A DNA stretch of 29,629 nucleotides from VGEM01 sp033764265 (lineage in GTDB: Bacteria > Pseudomonadota > Alphaproteobacteria > Rhodospirillales > Rhodospirillaceae): positions 1 through 29,629 of the forward strand of contig JANRJB010000020.1 of the NCBI GenBank assembly GCA_033764265.1, in the 5' to 3' direction. The notes below the pieces were generated by a model. That model did no database searches. It saw nothing but the letters and a program-made list of their open reading frames with translations, and was not told the origin of the DNA. Every line of letters begins with the position of its first letter. The first letter of the stretch is position 1. Both the position numbers and the translations under genes were made by a program. Shown piece after piece: positions 6,725 through 14,371 of this stretch.

Positions 6725-7687
6725 ATGGCGGTCTACACCGAAGTCTCCGACGACGAGTTGGCGGCCTTCGTCGCCGAGTACGACATCGGCGCGGCGACCG
6801 GCTTCAAGGGCATCGCCGAGGGCGTGGAGAACTCCAACTACCTGCTGCAGACGACGCAGGGCCCGTTCATTCTCACCTTGTACGAGAAGCGGGTGAACCC
6901 GGCCGACCTGCCGTTCTTCCTGGACCTGATGGAGCACCTGGCGCGCACCGGCGTGAAGTGCCCGGTGCCGATCCACGGCCGTGACGGGAAAATCCTGCGC
7001 ACCTTGTGCGGGCGGCCGGCGGCGATCATCACGTTCTTGAACGGTCTGTGGCCGCGGCGCGTTTCCGCCCATCACTGCCACGAACTGGGCGGGGCGCTGG
7101 CCGGGCTGCATCTGGCCGGGCAGAGCTTCCCGCGCAGCCGCGTCAACGATCTTTCGCGCGCCGGTTGGCGGCGGCTGTATGCGCAGGTAGGAACGGCGGC
7201 GGAAAACCTGCAGCCCGGCCTTCACGCCCAGATCGGCGCGGAACTTGACGCCCTCGACGCCGCCTGGCCGGCCGCGCTGCCGACGGGCGTCATCCACGCC
7301 GACCTGTTCCCGGATAACGTCTTTTTCCTGGGCGAAACCTGTTCGGGGTTGATCGACTTCTACTTCGCCTGCACCGACTTCCTGGCCTACGACATCGCCG
7401 TGTGCCTGAACGCCTGGTGTTTCGAGCCCGACGGCGCGTTCAACGTGACCAAGGCGGCGCGGCTGTTCGCGGGCTATCAGTCACGGCGCGCGTTGTCCGC
7501 CGCCGAGAAGGCCGCGTTGCCGGTGCTCGCACGCGGCGCGGCCATGCGCTTCCTGCTGACGCGCCTGTACGACTGGGTCAACACGCCGGCCGGCGCGCTG
7601 GTGAAGCCGAAAGACCCGCGCGAGTACTTGCGCAAGCTCAACTTTCACCGCGGCGTGACGGCGATTGCCGCCTACGGGCTGTCGTGA
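6725..7687 (+). CDS. thrB: Homoserine kinase (APH-like type)
   Basis: Phosphorylates homoserine to O-phosphohomoserine for threonine synthesis. This is the 320 aa form with an aminoglycoside phosphotransferase fold used by alphaproteobacteria, not the GHMP form of E. coli. It shows GVENSNYLL and FILTLYEKR (nucleotide-binding lobe), the catalytic loop HADLFPDNVF at 191-200 with D193 as the likely base, and the metal-binding GLIDFYFAC. Its product is the substrate of thrC, encoded at 14372-15766 on the other strand. The stop overlaps the rnhA start by one base (TGATG), so they are coupled. Confidence 0.95.
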   Translation: MAVYTEVSDDELAAFVAEYDIGAATGFKGIAEGVENSNYLLQTTQGPFILTLYEKRVNPADLPFFLDLMEHLARTGVKCPVPIHGRDGKILRTLCGRPAAIITFLNGLWPRRVSAHHCHELGGALAGLHLAGQSFPRSRVNDLSRAGWRRLYAQVGTAAENLQPGLHAQIGAELDALDAAWPAALPTGVIHADLFPDNVFFLGETCSGLIDFYFACTDFLAYDIAVCLNAWCFEPDGAFNVTKAARLFAGYQSRRALSAAEKAALPVLARGAAMRFLLTRLYDWVNTPAGALVKPKDPREYLRKLNFHRGVTAIAAYGLS

Positions 7688-8154
7688 TGGCCGAGCCGGT
7701 CGAGCTGTTCACCGACGGCGCGTGCCTCGGCAACCCCGGCCCCGGCGGCTGGGCGGCGTTGTTGCGCTTCAACGGCACCGAGAAGGAACTGAGCGGCGGC
7801 GAGCCCGCCACCACCAACAACCGCATGGAACTGCGCGCGGTGATCGAAGGGTTGAATGCGCTGACCCGGCCCTGCCGCGTGCGCGTGACCACCGACAGCC
7901 AGTACGTGCAGAAGGGCATCACCGCATGGATCGGCGGCTGGAAGCAGCGCGGCTGGCGCACCGCCGACAAGAAGCCGGTCAAGAACATCGACCTGTGGCA
8001 GGCCCTCGACGAGGCCCGGGCGCGCCATGAGGTCAGCTGGCACTGGGTGCGCGGCCACGACGGCCACGCCGAGAACGAGCGGGTCGACCTGCTGGCCCGG
8101 GCCGAAGCCGAGAAACTGCGGCCGCCGGCTCAGGCGGCCGACGCCCCGCTATAG
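7687..8154 (+). CDS. rnhA: Ribonuclease HI
   Basis: Cleaves the RNA strand of RNA-DNA hybrids, for example R-loops and lagging-strand primers. It is 155 aa, normal for the family. The catalytic carboxylates are D10 (LFTDGACLGNPG), E48 (NNRMELRAV), D70 (VTTDSQYV) and D134 (NERVDLLA), with H124 in the loop VRGHDGH. The start ATG overlaps the thrB stop by one base. The last two codons CTA TAG form a palindrome shared with the end of the convergent peroxiredoxin gene. Confidence 0.97.
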   Translation: MAEPVELFTDGACLGNPGPGGWAALLRFNGTEKELSGGEPATTNNRMELRAVIEGLNALTRPCRVRVTTDSQYVQKGITAWIGGWKQRGWRTADKKPVKNIDLWQALDEARARHEVSWHWVRGHDGHAENERVDLLARAEAEKLRPPAQAADAPL

Positions 8155-8631
8155 ATGGGCCAGCACATGGCCGGCGGCCGACACCTCGAACGCGCCGGGC
8201 TCATCGACGAACAGCTGTGCCACGCGGCCGTTCTTGACCACCATGGCGAAGCGCTGCGACCGCACGCCCATGCCGAACGGCGACAGATCGGCGTCGAGCC
8301 CCAGCGCGCGGGTGAACGCGCCGTTGCCGTCGGCCAGCATGACGATGCGCCCCTTGACGCCGTTGGCGCGCGCCCAGGCGTCCATCACAAAGGCGTCGTT
8401 GACGGAAATGCAGGCGATGACGCCGACACCGCGCGCGGTCAGGTCCGCGGCCTTCTCCAGGAATCCGGGCAGATGGCGCGCCGAGCACGCCGGGGTGAAC
8501 GCGCCCGGCACCGCGAAGATCACCGCCGTGCCCGACGCGCACAGGTCCTTCATCGAGACGTCGCGCGGGCCGTCGGGCGTCATGGTCTTGACCGTTCCGT
8601 CGGGCAGCGGGTCGCCGATCCTGATGGTCAT
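8149..8631 (-). CDS. Peroxiredoxin, Prx5-type
   Basis: 160 aa cytoplasmic thiol peroxidase that reduces peroxides with a thiol donor (thioredoxin or glutaredoxin/glutathione in the family). The peroxidatic cysteine is C49 in AVPGAFTPACSARHLPGF; MVVKNGRVAQLFVDEPGAFEVS is typical of the C-terminal part. C31 is another cysteine but its role is unclear. I chose ATG 8629-8631 (MTIRIGDPLPDGTV) because this matches the family N-terminus; upstream codons look non-coding. It converges on rnhA and overlaps it by six bases. Prx5-type genes next to rnhA are common in alphaproteobacteria. Confidence 0.95.
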   Translation of the reverse strand: MTIRIGDPLPDGTVKTMTPDGPRDVSMKDLCASGTAVIFAVPGAFTPACSARHLPGFLEKAADLTARGVGVIACISVNDAFVMDAWARANGVKGRIVMLADGNGAFTRALGLDADLSPFGMGVRSQRFAMVVKNGRVAQLFVDEPGAFEVSAAGHVLAHL

Positions 8632-8673
8632 GGCTGGGAGTTCCGGGTGGGACCGCGTGTGCGGCGTCAAGTC

Positions 8674-8702
8674 TTGTCAGGCCGCAATGTTGGGATCATG
8701 CT
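8674..8702 (+). promoter_or_regulatory. Putative promoter of yqgE, possibly leaderless
   Basis: TTGTCA (8674-8679) is followed after 17 bases by CATGCT (8697-8702). The predicted start site falls within a base or two of the yqgE ATG at 8709, and no Shine-Dalgarno sequence precedes that ATG. Together this fits a leaderless mRNA, but the -10 box is weak. Confidence 0.35.
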
Positions 8703-8708
8703 GCGGCC

Positions 8709-9422
8709 ATGACAAGCGATCCGCGCAAGCCGCCGCATAAAATCCCGGGGGAACCCGACCCCGGGTCGGACGACGCGCCGCCGCCGCGCGGGCCCGTGCG
8801 GGCGCGCGCCAAGGGCCGCCTGCCTACGGGCGCCGGACCGTCCGTACGGAACGCCGCGGTTGACGACTCCTGCTATCTGACCGGGCAGTTCCTGATCGCC
8901 ATGCCGACCATGGGCGATCCCAACTTCGAGCGCACCTTGATCTATCTGTGCCACCACGCCGCCGAAGGGGCGATGGGCCTGGTCGTCAACAAGCCGATGT
9001 CGGACCTGAAGTTCGTCGACATCCTGTCGCAGCTCGACATCGAGCGCACCGCGCCGTGCGACCGAATTCTGGTGCATCGCGGCGGGCCGGTGGACCGGGC
9101 GCGCGGGTTCGTGCTGCACACCGCCGACTACGACCGCCAGGGCACCATGAAGGTTGACGGCGATATCGCGCTGTCGGCCACCACCGAAATCCTGCGGGCC
9201 ATCGCCAGCGGCACGGGTCCGCGCCGCAGCCTGATGGCCCTGGGCTACGCCGGCTGGGGCGGTGGCCAGCTCGACGCCGAGATCAAGCAGAATGCGTGGC
9301 TGAGCGTTCCGGCCGACGACGACATTCTGTTCTCACCCGACGTCGGCACCAAATGGGAACGCGCGCTGGCCAAGCTGGGCGTCAGCGCGGCCGTGTTGTC
9401 AAGCACCGCCGGGCGCGCCTGA
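8709..9422 (+). CDS. YqgE/AlgH family protein
   Basis: 237 aa member of the UPF0301 YqgE/AlgH family, whose biochemical role is not settled. The conserved part starts near residue 55 with YLTGQFLIAMPTMGDPNFERT and continues with HHAAEGAMGLVVNKP, VHRGGPVDRARGFVLH and MALGYAGWGGGQLDAEI. The first 50 residues are a Pro/Arg/Asp-rich extension (KPPHKIPGEPDPGSDDAPPP) not part of the usual domain. No internal start with a good binding site clearly beats the first ATG, so the extension may be real; a later start cannot be excluded. Divergent from the peroxiredoxin across 77 bases. Confidence 0.92.
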   Translation: MTSDPRKPPHKIPGEPDPGSDDAPPPRGPVRARAKGRLPTGAGPSVRNAAVDDSCYLTGQFLIAMPTMGDPNFERTLIYLCHHAAEGAMGLVVNKPMSDLKFVDILSQLDIERTAPCDRILVHRGGPVDRARGFVLHTADYDRQGTMKVDGDIALSATTEILRAIASGTGPRRSLMALGYAGWGGGQLDAEIKQNAWLSVPADDDILFSPDVGTKWERALAKLGVSAAVLSSTAGRA

Positions 9423-9466
9423 GCGCGCGCCGGGCGCCCCGCGCCGTCCAATCCAGGCCCGCGCCC

Positions 9467-10084
9467 GTGCTGTTCCGTTCATCGACACTGTCCGGCATCA
9501 AGTCGGGCGCGATCACGCTGGCGTTCCGGCGCTGGGATGCGCCGCGCGCCAAGCCCGGCGGCCGGCAGAAAACCCGGATCGGCGTCGTCGCGATCACATC
9601 CGTGACCACGGTTGGCGCGGCCGACATCACCGCCGCGGCGGCGCGATCGGCCGGGTTCGCGACGCGGACCGAATTGCTGGCCGAACTGAACGCGCGCGGC
9701 GGCGGGCAAATCTACCGGATCGGCGTATCGTTCGCGGGAGCGGACCCCAGAATCGCCTTGCGCCGGCGCGCAAAGCTGTCGGCGGACGAACTGGCCGACG
9801 TGGTCGCGCGGCTGGCCAGGCTCGACCGTGCGAGCCCGGCCGGTCCGTGGACGCGGACGTTCCTGGCACTGATTGCCGCACGGCCGGCGACCCGGGCCGT
9901 CGACATCGCCCGCTTGATCGGCTGGCAACGCGCGCCGTTCAAGATCAATGTACGGAAACTCAAGGCGCTGGGTCTGACCGAAAGCCTGGAGATCGGCTAC
10001 CGGCTGTCGCCGCGCGGCAAGGCCGTTTTGAAAGCCATGCGGTCCGGTTCCGCTACTGCGCGGTCCAGCCGCCGTCGACCTTGA
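9467..10084 (+). CDS. ASCH-like domain protein with C-terminal winged-helix-like part
   Basis: About 205 aa from a GTG start (9467). The N-terminal half, LFRSSTLSGIKSGAITLAFRRW and KTRIGVVAITSV, resembles the ASCH/PUA-like fold, which often binds RNA or modified nucleotides. The C-terminal part, ARPATRAVDIARLIGWQ then INVRKLKALGLTESLEIGYRLSPRG, reads as a winged-helix DNA-binding segment. I recognise the overall layout from uncharacterised bacterial proteins, but no function is established to my knowledge. The GTG has no good binding site, so the start is uncertain. Its last 32 bases overlap the end of the convergent SDR gene; the Arg-rich tail SATARSSRRRP lies there. Confidence 0.7.
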   Translation: MLFRSSTLSGIKSGAITLAFRRWDAPRAKPGGRQKTRIGVVAITSVTTVGAADITAAAARSAGFATRTELLAELNARGGGQIYRIGVSFAGADPRIALRRRAKLSADELADVVARLARLDRASPAGPWTRTFLALIAARPATRAVDIARLIGWQRAPFKINVRKLKALGLTESLEIGYRLSPRGKAVLKAMRSGSATARSSRRRP

Positions 10085-10796
10085 GCGACGCGCCGGTCAC
10101 TAGCGCCGATGCGGGCGCAGCCAGGTAAAGCACCGCCGCGGCGACGTCGGCCATGGTGCCCAAGTGCCCGAGCGGAATGCGGTCCAGCACGAAGGCCTTG
10201 AATTCGGGCTTGTCCAGCATCGGGCGCGTCAGCGGCGTATCGATGAAGGTCGGCGCCACGGTGTTGACGCGAATGCCGTGCGGCGCCAATTCCACCGCCA
10301 TCGCCTTGGTCAACCCCTCCAGCGCGTGCTTGGAGGCGCAATAGACCGTGCGGTTGGGCGAACCGACGTGACCCATCTGCGAACTGATGTTGACGATGCT
10401 GCCCTTGCGGCCGGCGGCGATCATGCGCTGGGCCGCGGCCTGGGCCACGAAGAACGCCGCGCGCACGTTCAGGCCGAACACCGCGTCGAAGTGTTCGGGC
10501 GTCACGGCGGTGAACGGCTCGGGGATGTTGGTGCCGGCGTTGTTGACCAGAATGTCGATCGCCGGCCGGCCGGCAAGCGCGGCGGCGAACGCGGCGGTGT
10601 CGGTCACGTCCACGGCCAGGGCGCTCGCCCGACCGCCGGACGTCATGATGCCGGCGACCGCCGCGTCCAGTTCCTTCGCGGTGCGGCCGACCAGGATCAC
10701 CTCCGCGCCCGCCTCCGCCAGTGCCTGCGCGCAGGCCAGGCCCAGCCCGCGCGAGGCGCCGGTGACCAGCGCGCGCTGGCCCGCGAGCGAGAACAT
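10053..10796 (-). CDS. Short-chain dehydrogenase/reductase (SDR)
   Basis: 247 aa classical SDR, cytoplasmic NAD(P)-dependent oxidoreductase. The cofactor motif is TGASRGLG (12-19); NNAG is at 85-88; the catalytic residues are S139 (NISSQMG), Y152 and K156 (VYCASK). C-terminal ASLKVDGGWTAQ is typical. The ATG at 10794-10796 gives the usual SDR N-terminus MFSLAGQRALVTG. A GTG five codons upstream (10809-10811) overlaps the preceding stop as GTGA and could be used instead. It is the third gene of a dehydrogenase cassette with the 3-hydroxyacyl-CoA dehydrogenase-like and HpsN-like genes, so it probably acts on the same polyol or hydroxy acid route; the substrate is unknown. Confidence 0.92.
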   Translation of the reverse strand: MFSLAGQRALVTGASRGLGLACAQALAEAGAEVILVGRTAKELDAAVAGIMTSGGRASALAVDVTDTAAFAAALAGRPAIDILVNNAGTNIPEPFTAVTPEHFDAVFGLNVRAAFFVAQAAAQRMIAAGRKGSIVNISSQMGHVGSPNRTVYCASKHALEGLTKAMAVELAPHGIRVNTVAPTFIDTPLTRPMLDKPEFKAFVLDRIPLGHLGTMADVAAAVLYLAAPASALVTGASLKVDGGWTAQ

Positions 10797-10807
10797 CGAG
10801 GTCACCG

Positions 10808-11761
10808 TCACGAGCCGATCTCCCGCGCCGCTTTGCGCTTGTGCGCGGCCAGCGCCATCAGCCGGCGGTCGCGCCACGCGCGCCGGGCGTCGAGGCCGTT
10901 GGCCGGCAGCTGCGCGCGCCGCTCGGCGTCGACCTTGGCGATCAGCGCCGCGCCCCAGGGCCGGGGTTGCGTGCGCGACTGGGCGACCGCGTGATACAGC
11001 GGCCCCAGTCGGCGCGCGTAGTCGGCCACGCCGGCCGGGGCATTCAAATCGATGGTCTCGAACGGACCCATGAACGACCAGCGCAGGCCCAGACCCACGG
11101 ATACGGTTTTGTCGATGTCGGCGGCGGAGGCGTAGCCCGCCTCGAACAGCACCCAGGCCTCGTTCAACAGCGCACCCTGCAGCCGGTTGAGCACGAAGCC
11201 CTCGATCTCGGCGGCGATGCGGATCGGCTCCTGGCCGACCGCCGCCATGATGGTGTGGGTGCGGTCCACCGCCGCGGCGTCGGTCCACGGCGCCGGCACC
11301 AGTTCCACCAGCGGCACCAGGTAGGGCGGGTTGACGGGGTGGGCGATCAGCATGCGCGCGCGGGTGGTGCAGCCTTCGGTGAAAGCCGAGGCCGGAATGC
11401 CCGAGGACGAGCTGCCGATCGGCGCGTCCGGCGGCGCGACGGCATCGAGCGCGGCATAGACCGCGCGCTTGGCCTCGACCGTCTCGAACGCCGATTCCTG
11501 AACGTAAGCCGCGCCCGACACCGCGTCGGCCAGGTCGGCGGTCACGGCGATGCGCGCCATGACGGCGTCCGGCGCCTCGTCGATCAGCTGAAAGCGCGCC
11601 AGATCGTTGACGTTGCCGGCAATCTGGTCCCGCACCCGTGCGCGCACGTCGGCGGCGGCATCGTAGACGCGCACCGACCATCCGGCGCGGGCGAACACGA
11701 TCGCCCAGCCCGCGCCCACCAGCCCCGCGCCGACGATGGCAGCGGTCTGCCGTGCCGTCAT
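10808..11761 (-). CDS. 3-hydroxyacyl-CoA dehydrogenase family protein (lambda-crystallin/L-gulonate dehydrogenase type)
   Basis: 317 aa NAD-dependent dehydrogenase. The Rossmann motif is AAIVGAGLVGAGWA (8-20). SSSSGIPAS and AHPVNPPYLVPLVELVPAPWT are hallmarks of the lambda-crystallin/L-gulonate 3-dehydrogenase and carnitine dehydrogenase branch rather than the fatty-acid beta-oxidation enzymes; the His of AHPVNPP is the likely catalytic base. GFVLNRLQGALLNEAW begins the C-terminal domain. The start overlaps the HpsN-like stop as ATGA, and the end abuts or overlaps the SDR start. The true substrate is probably a 3-hydroxy acid or sugar acid (inference). Confidence 0.88.
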   Translation of the reverse strand: MTARQTAAIVGAGLVGAGWAIVFARAGWSVRVYDAAADVRARVRDQIAGNVNDLARFQLIDEAPDAVMARIAVTADLADAVSGAAYVQESAFETVEAKRAVYAALDAVAPPDAPIGSSSSGIPASAFTEGCTTRARMLIAHPVNPPYLVPLVELVPAPWTDAAAVDRTHTIMAAVGQEPIRIAAEIEGFVLNRLQGALLNEAWVLFEAGYASAADIDKTVSVGLGLRWSFMGPFETIDLNAPAGVADYARRLGPLYHAVAQSRTQPRPWGAALIAKVDAERRAQLPANGLDARRAWRDRRLMALAAHKRKAAREIGS

Positions 11762-13047
11762 TCCGCCGCCTTGCGGTTGCCGTAGCGGCGCACGCGCAGG
11801 TCGGCCTGTTCCTTGTGGCCCCAGAAGTTCTCGATGGCGCACAGCCGCGAGCAGTATTCGCCCACCACCACCGAGGCCGCCTCGGTCACTTCCTGATAGG
11901 TGCAGGTCTTCATGAACTTGCCGACCCACAGCCCGCCGGTATAACGCGCCGCGCCGTTGGTGGGCAGGGTGTGGTTGGTGCCGATCACCTTGTCGCCGTA
12001 GGCGACGTTGGTTTCCTTGCCCAGGAACAGGGCGCCGTAGTTGGTCATGCGGTCGAGGAAGTAGCGCGGCTTTTCGGTCAGCACCTCGACGTGCTCCGAA
12101 GCGATGCGGTCGGCCTCGGCCACCATCTCGTCGACCGTGTCGCACAGAATGATCTCGCCGTAGTCGCGCCACGCCGCGCCCGCCACGTCGCCGGTCGCGA
12201 GAATTTTCAGCTGGCGTTCGATCTCGCGCTCGGTCTCGCGCGCCACCCGTTCGGACGTGGTCAGCAGCACCGCGGGCGAGGTCGGCCCGTGCTCGGCCTG
12301 GCCCAACAGGTCGGTGGCGCACATTTCGCCGTCGGCGGTGTCGTCGGCGATCACCAGGATTTCAGTGGGGCCGGCGAACAGGTCGATGCCGACGCGGCCG
12401 TAGAGCTGACGTTTGGCTTCGGCCACATACGCGTTGCCCGGTCCGACCAGCATGTCCACGGGCTTGACGGTCTCGGTGCCCAGCGCCATCGCTGCCACCG
12501 CCTGGATGCCGCCGAGCAGGTAAATCTCGTCCGCGCCGGCCAGGTGCATGGCGGCGATGGTGGCCGGGTGCGGCTGGCCCTTGGTCGGCGGCGTGCAGGC
12601 GATGACGCGCTTGCAGCCGGCGACGCGCGCGGTCAGCACGCTCATGTGCGCCGAGGCGACCATGGGATACCGCCCGCCCGGGATGTAGCAACCGACATTG
12701 TTCACCGGCACGTTCTTGTGGCCGAGGATCACGCCCGGCAGCGTTTCCACCTCCACGTCCTTCAGCGCGGCCTTCTGCACCTCGGCGAAGCGGCGGATTT
12801 GCGCCTGGGCGAACTTGATGTCGTCGATCACCAGCTTGGAGCAGGCCTTGACGCAGGCCTCGATCTCCGCCGCCGACATGCGGAACGCCGGCGGGTCGAA
12901 GCCGTCGAACTTCTTCGACAGCTCGCGCACGGCGGCGTCGCCGCGCTTGGCGACATCGGCCAGGATGGCGGTGACGGTTTCGCGCACCTTGGCGTCGGCG
13001 TCGTCCTTGGCCGCGGCGGCGGCGCCTTTTTTCAGATGGCGGATCAT
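11758..13047 (-). CDS. Histidinol dehydrogenase paralogue (HpsN-like)
   Basis: 429 aa zinc and NAD-dependent dehydrogenase of the histidinol dehydrogenase superfamily. Equivalents of all metal and catalytic residues are present: Q250, H253 (LLGQAEHGPTS), E318-H319 (ASEHVEVL), D352 and H411. IPGGRYPMVASAHMSVLTARVAGC and NHTLPTNGAARYTGGLWV are the pattern I associate with the sulfopropanediol 3-dehydrogenase (HpsN) branch rather than HisD of histidine synthesis. It oxidises an alcohol through an aldehyde to an acid if it keeps the family chemistry. No other his gene is nearby, and it is fused by ATGA to another dehydrogenase, supporting a catabolic role. ATG 13045-13047 follows AGGAG. No sulfonate transporter or lyase is present, so dihydroxypropanesulfonate as substrate is not proven. 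Confidence 0.88.
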   Translation of the reverse strand: MIRHLKKGAAAAAKDDADAKVRETVTAILADVAKRGDAAVRELSKKFDGFDPPAFRMSAAEIEACVKACSKLVIDDIKFAQAQIRRFAEVQKAALKDVEVETLPGVILGHKNVPVNNVGCYIPGGRYPMVASAHMSVLTARVAGCKRVIACTPPTKGQPHPATIAAMHLAGADEIYLLGGIQAVAAMALGTETVKPVDMLVGPGNAYVAEAKRQLYGRVGIDLFAGPTEILVIADDTADGEMCATDLLGQAEHGPTSPAVLLTTSERVARETEREIERQLKILATGDVAGAAWRDYGEIILCDTVDEMVAEADRIASEHVEVLTEKPRYFLDRMTNYGALFLGKETNVAYGDKVIGTNHTLPTNGAARYTGGLWVGKFMKTCTYQEVTEAASVVVGEYCSRLCAIENFWGHKEQADLRVRRYGNRKAAE

Positions 13048-13088
13048 GGGCGTCTCCTGATCATCGTGATGTTGGGGTTTGGGCCATA

Positions 13089-14345
13089 CTACCGCAAACC
13101 GGCGTGGAATTCCTCGAGCGTCGGCAACCGGTCGAGCTGGCCGATCGACGCCATCGTCGGCGCACCGGAAAAGATGCGCCCGGCGGCGGCGGCGATCGCG
13201 GCGGCATCGACCGCCTCGACCTTCTCGATGATCTCCGCCGTGGTCAACGGCCGGCCGTAGATGGCGAGCTGGCGGGCGCACTGGTTGCAGCGGCTGGACG
13301 GGCTTTCCAGCGACATCAGCAGGCTGGACTTCAGCTGCGCCTTGGCGCGACGGGTCTCCTCGGGCGTGATGGTGTCGGCCGCCTTGCGGATTTCGGCGGT
13401 CAGCACCGGCAACAGGGTCGGCAGGTCGTCGGGCCCGGTGCCGACGTAGATCGAGAACACGCCGGTGTCGCTGAACGACTGCGTGGCCGAATAGACCGAA
13501 TAGGCCAGGCCGCGCTTTTCGCGGATTTCCTGGAACAGGCGCGAGGACATGCCCTCGCCCATCAGCACCGAAAAAGCCGCCGCCGGGTAGAAGTCGGCGT
13601 CCTGGTACGACACGCCGGGAAAGCCCAGCAGCAGGTGGACCTGGTCGAGGTCGCGGGTTTCGCGGAATTCGCCGCCGGCATAGCGCGCCGGGGCCTGGAT
13701 CACCGCGGCGGCGGGACGCAGGGGCGCGAACGCGCGCTCGACCTGGGCGGCGAAGGCGTCGTGGTCGATGTGGCCCGAGGCCGCCACGATCATATTCTCG
13801 GCGGCGTAGTGCTCGGCCAGGTAGCGCTTGAGCCTGGGCGAATCGATGGCGCGCACCACCTCCTCGCTGCCCAGCACCGGCCAGCCCAGGGGCTGGTCGG
13901 GGTAGGCGGTGGCCTGAAAGCGGTCGAAGATCACGTCGTCGGGCGTATCGTTGGCCTGATAGATCTCCTGCACCACCACGTGCTGCTCGCGCGCCAGCTC
14001 CTCGGGGTCCATGGCGGACTCGAGCAGGATGTCGGCGATCACGTCGACCGCCAGGGCGGTGTCTTCCTTCAGCATCTTGGCGAAGTAGGCGGTGTGGTCG
14101 CGGCTGGTGTAGGCGTTGAGGTGGCCGCCGACGTTGTCCATTTCCTCGGCGATCTTCTGCGCGCTGCGCCGGCGCGTGCCCTTGAAGGCCATATGCTCCA
14201 GCAGGTGCGAGATGCCGTTGACCTCGGCGGTCTCGTGGCGCGTGCCGACGCCGACCCACGCGCCCAGCGCCACCGTTTCGACCGAGTCCATGCGGTCGGT
14301 GACGACGCGCAGGCCGTTGCCAAGAGTTGTCACCGTGACGGACAT
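13089..14345 (-). CDS. M16 family zinc metallopeptidase
   Basis: 418 aa member of the insulinase/processing peptidase family. The inverted zinc motif HLLEH is at 47-51 (H47, E50, H51) in GISHLLEHMAFKGT; the third ligand is the Glu of QEIYQANDTPDD. The C-terminal M16 domain has the substrate-clamp sequence MSSRLFQEIREKRGLAYSVYS. No signal peptide is seen, so it is likely cytoplasmic, like the alphaproteobacterial proteins related to mitochondrial processing peptidase beta. The ATG follows AAGGAAC. It lies 26 bases after thrC, a pairing familiar in alphaproteobacteria. Confidence 0.95.
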   Translation of the reverse strand: MSVTVTTLGNGLRVVTDRMDSVETVALGAWVGVGTRHETAEVNGISHLLEHMAFKGTRRRSAQKIAEEMDNVGGHLNAYTSRDHTAYFAKMLKEDTALAVDVIADILLESAMDPEELAREQHVVVQEIYQANDTPDDVIFDRFQATAYPDQPLGWPVLGSEEVVRAIDSPRLKRYLAEHYAAENMIVAASGHIDHDAFAAQVERAFAPLRPAAAVIQAPARYAGGEFRETRDLDQVHLLLGFPGVSYQDADFYPAAAFSVLMGEGMSSRLFQEIREKRGLAYSVYSATQSFSDTGVFSIYVGTGPDDLPTLLPVLTAEIRKAADTITPEETRRAKAQLKSSLLMSLESPSSRCNQCARQLAIYGRPLTTAEIIEKVEAVDAAAIAAAAGRIFSGAPTMASIGQLDRLPTLEEFHAGLR

Positions 14346-14371
14346 GCCTGTTCCTTGATTGGCGCAGCGGA

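Noticed and set aside
11758..13047. Annotation as histidinol dehydrogenase of histidine synthesis
   Set aside because: The sequence pattern is of the HpsN-like branch, no his genes are nearby, and it is coupled to two other dehydrogenases.
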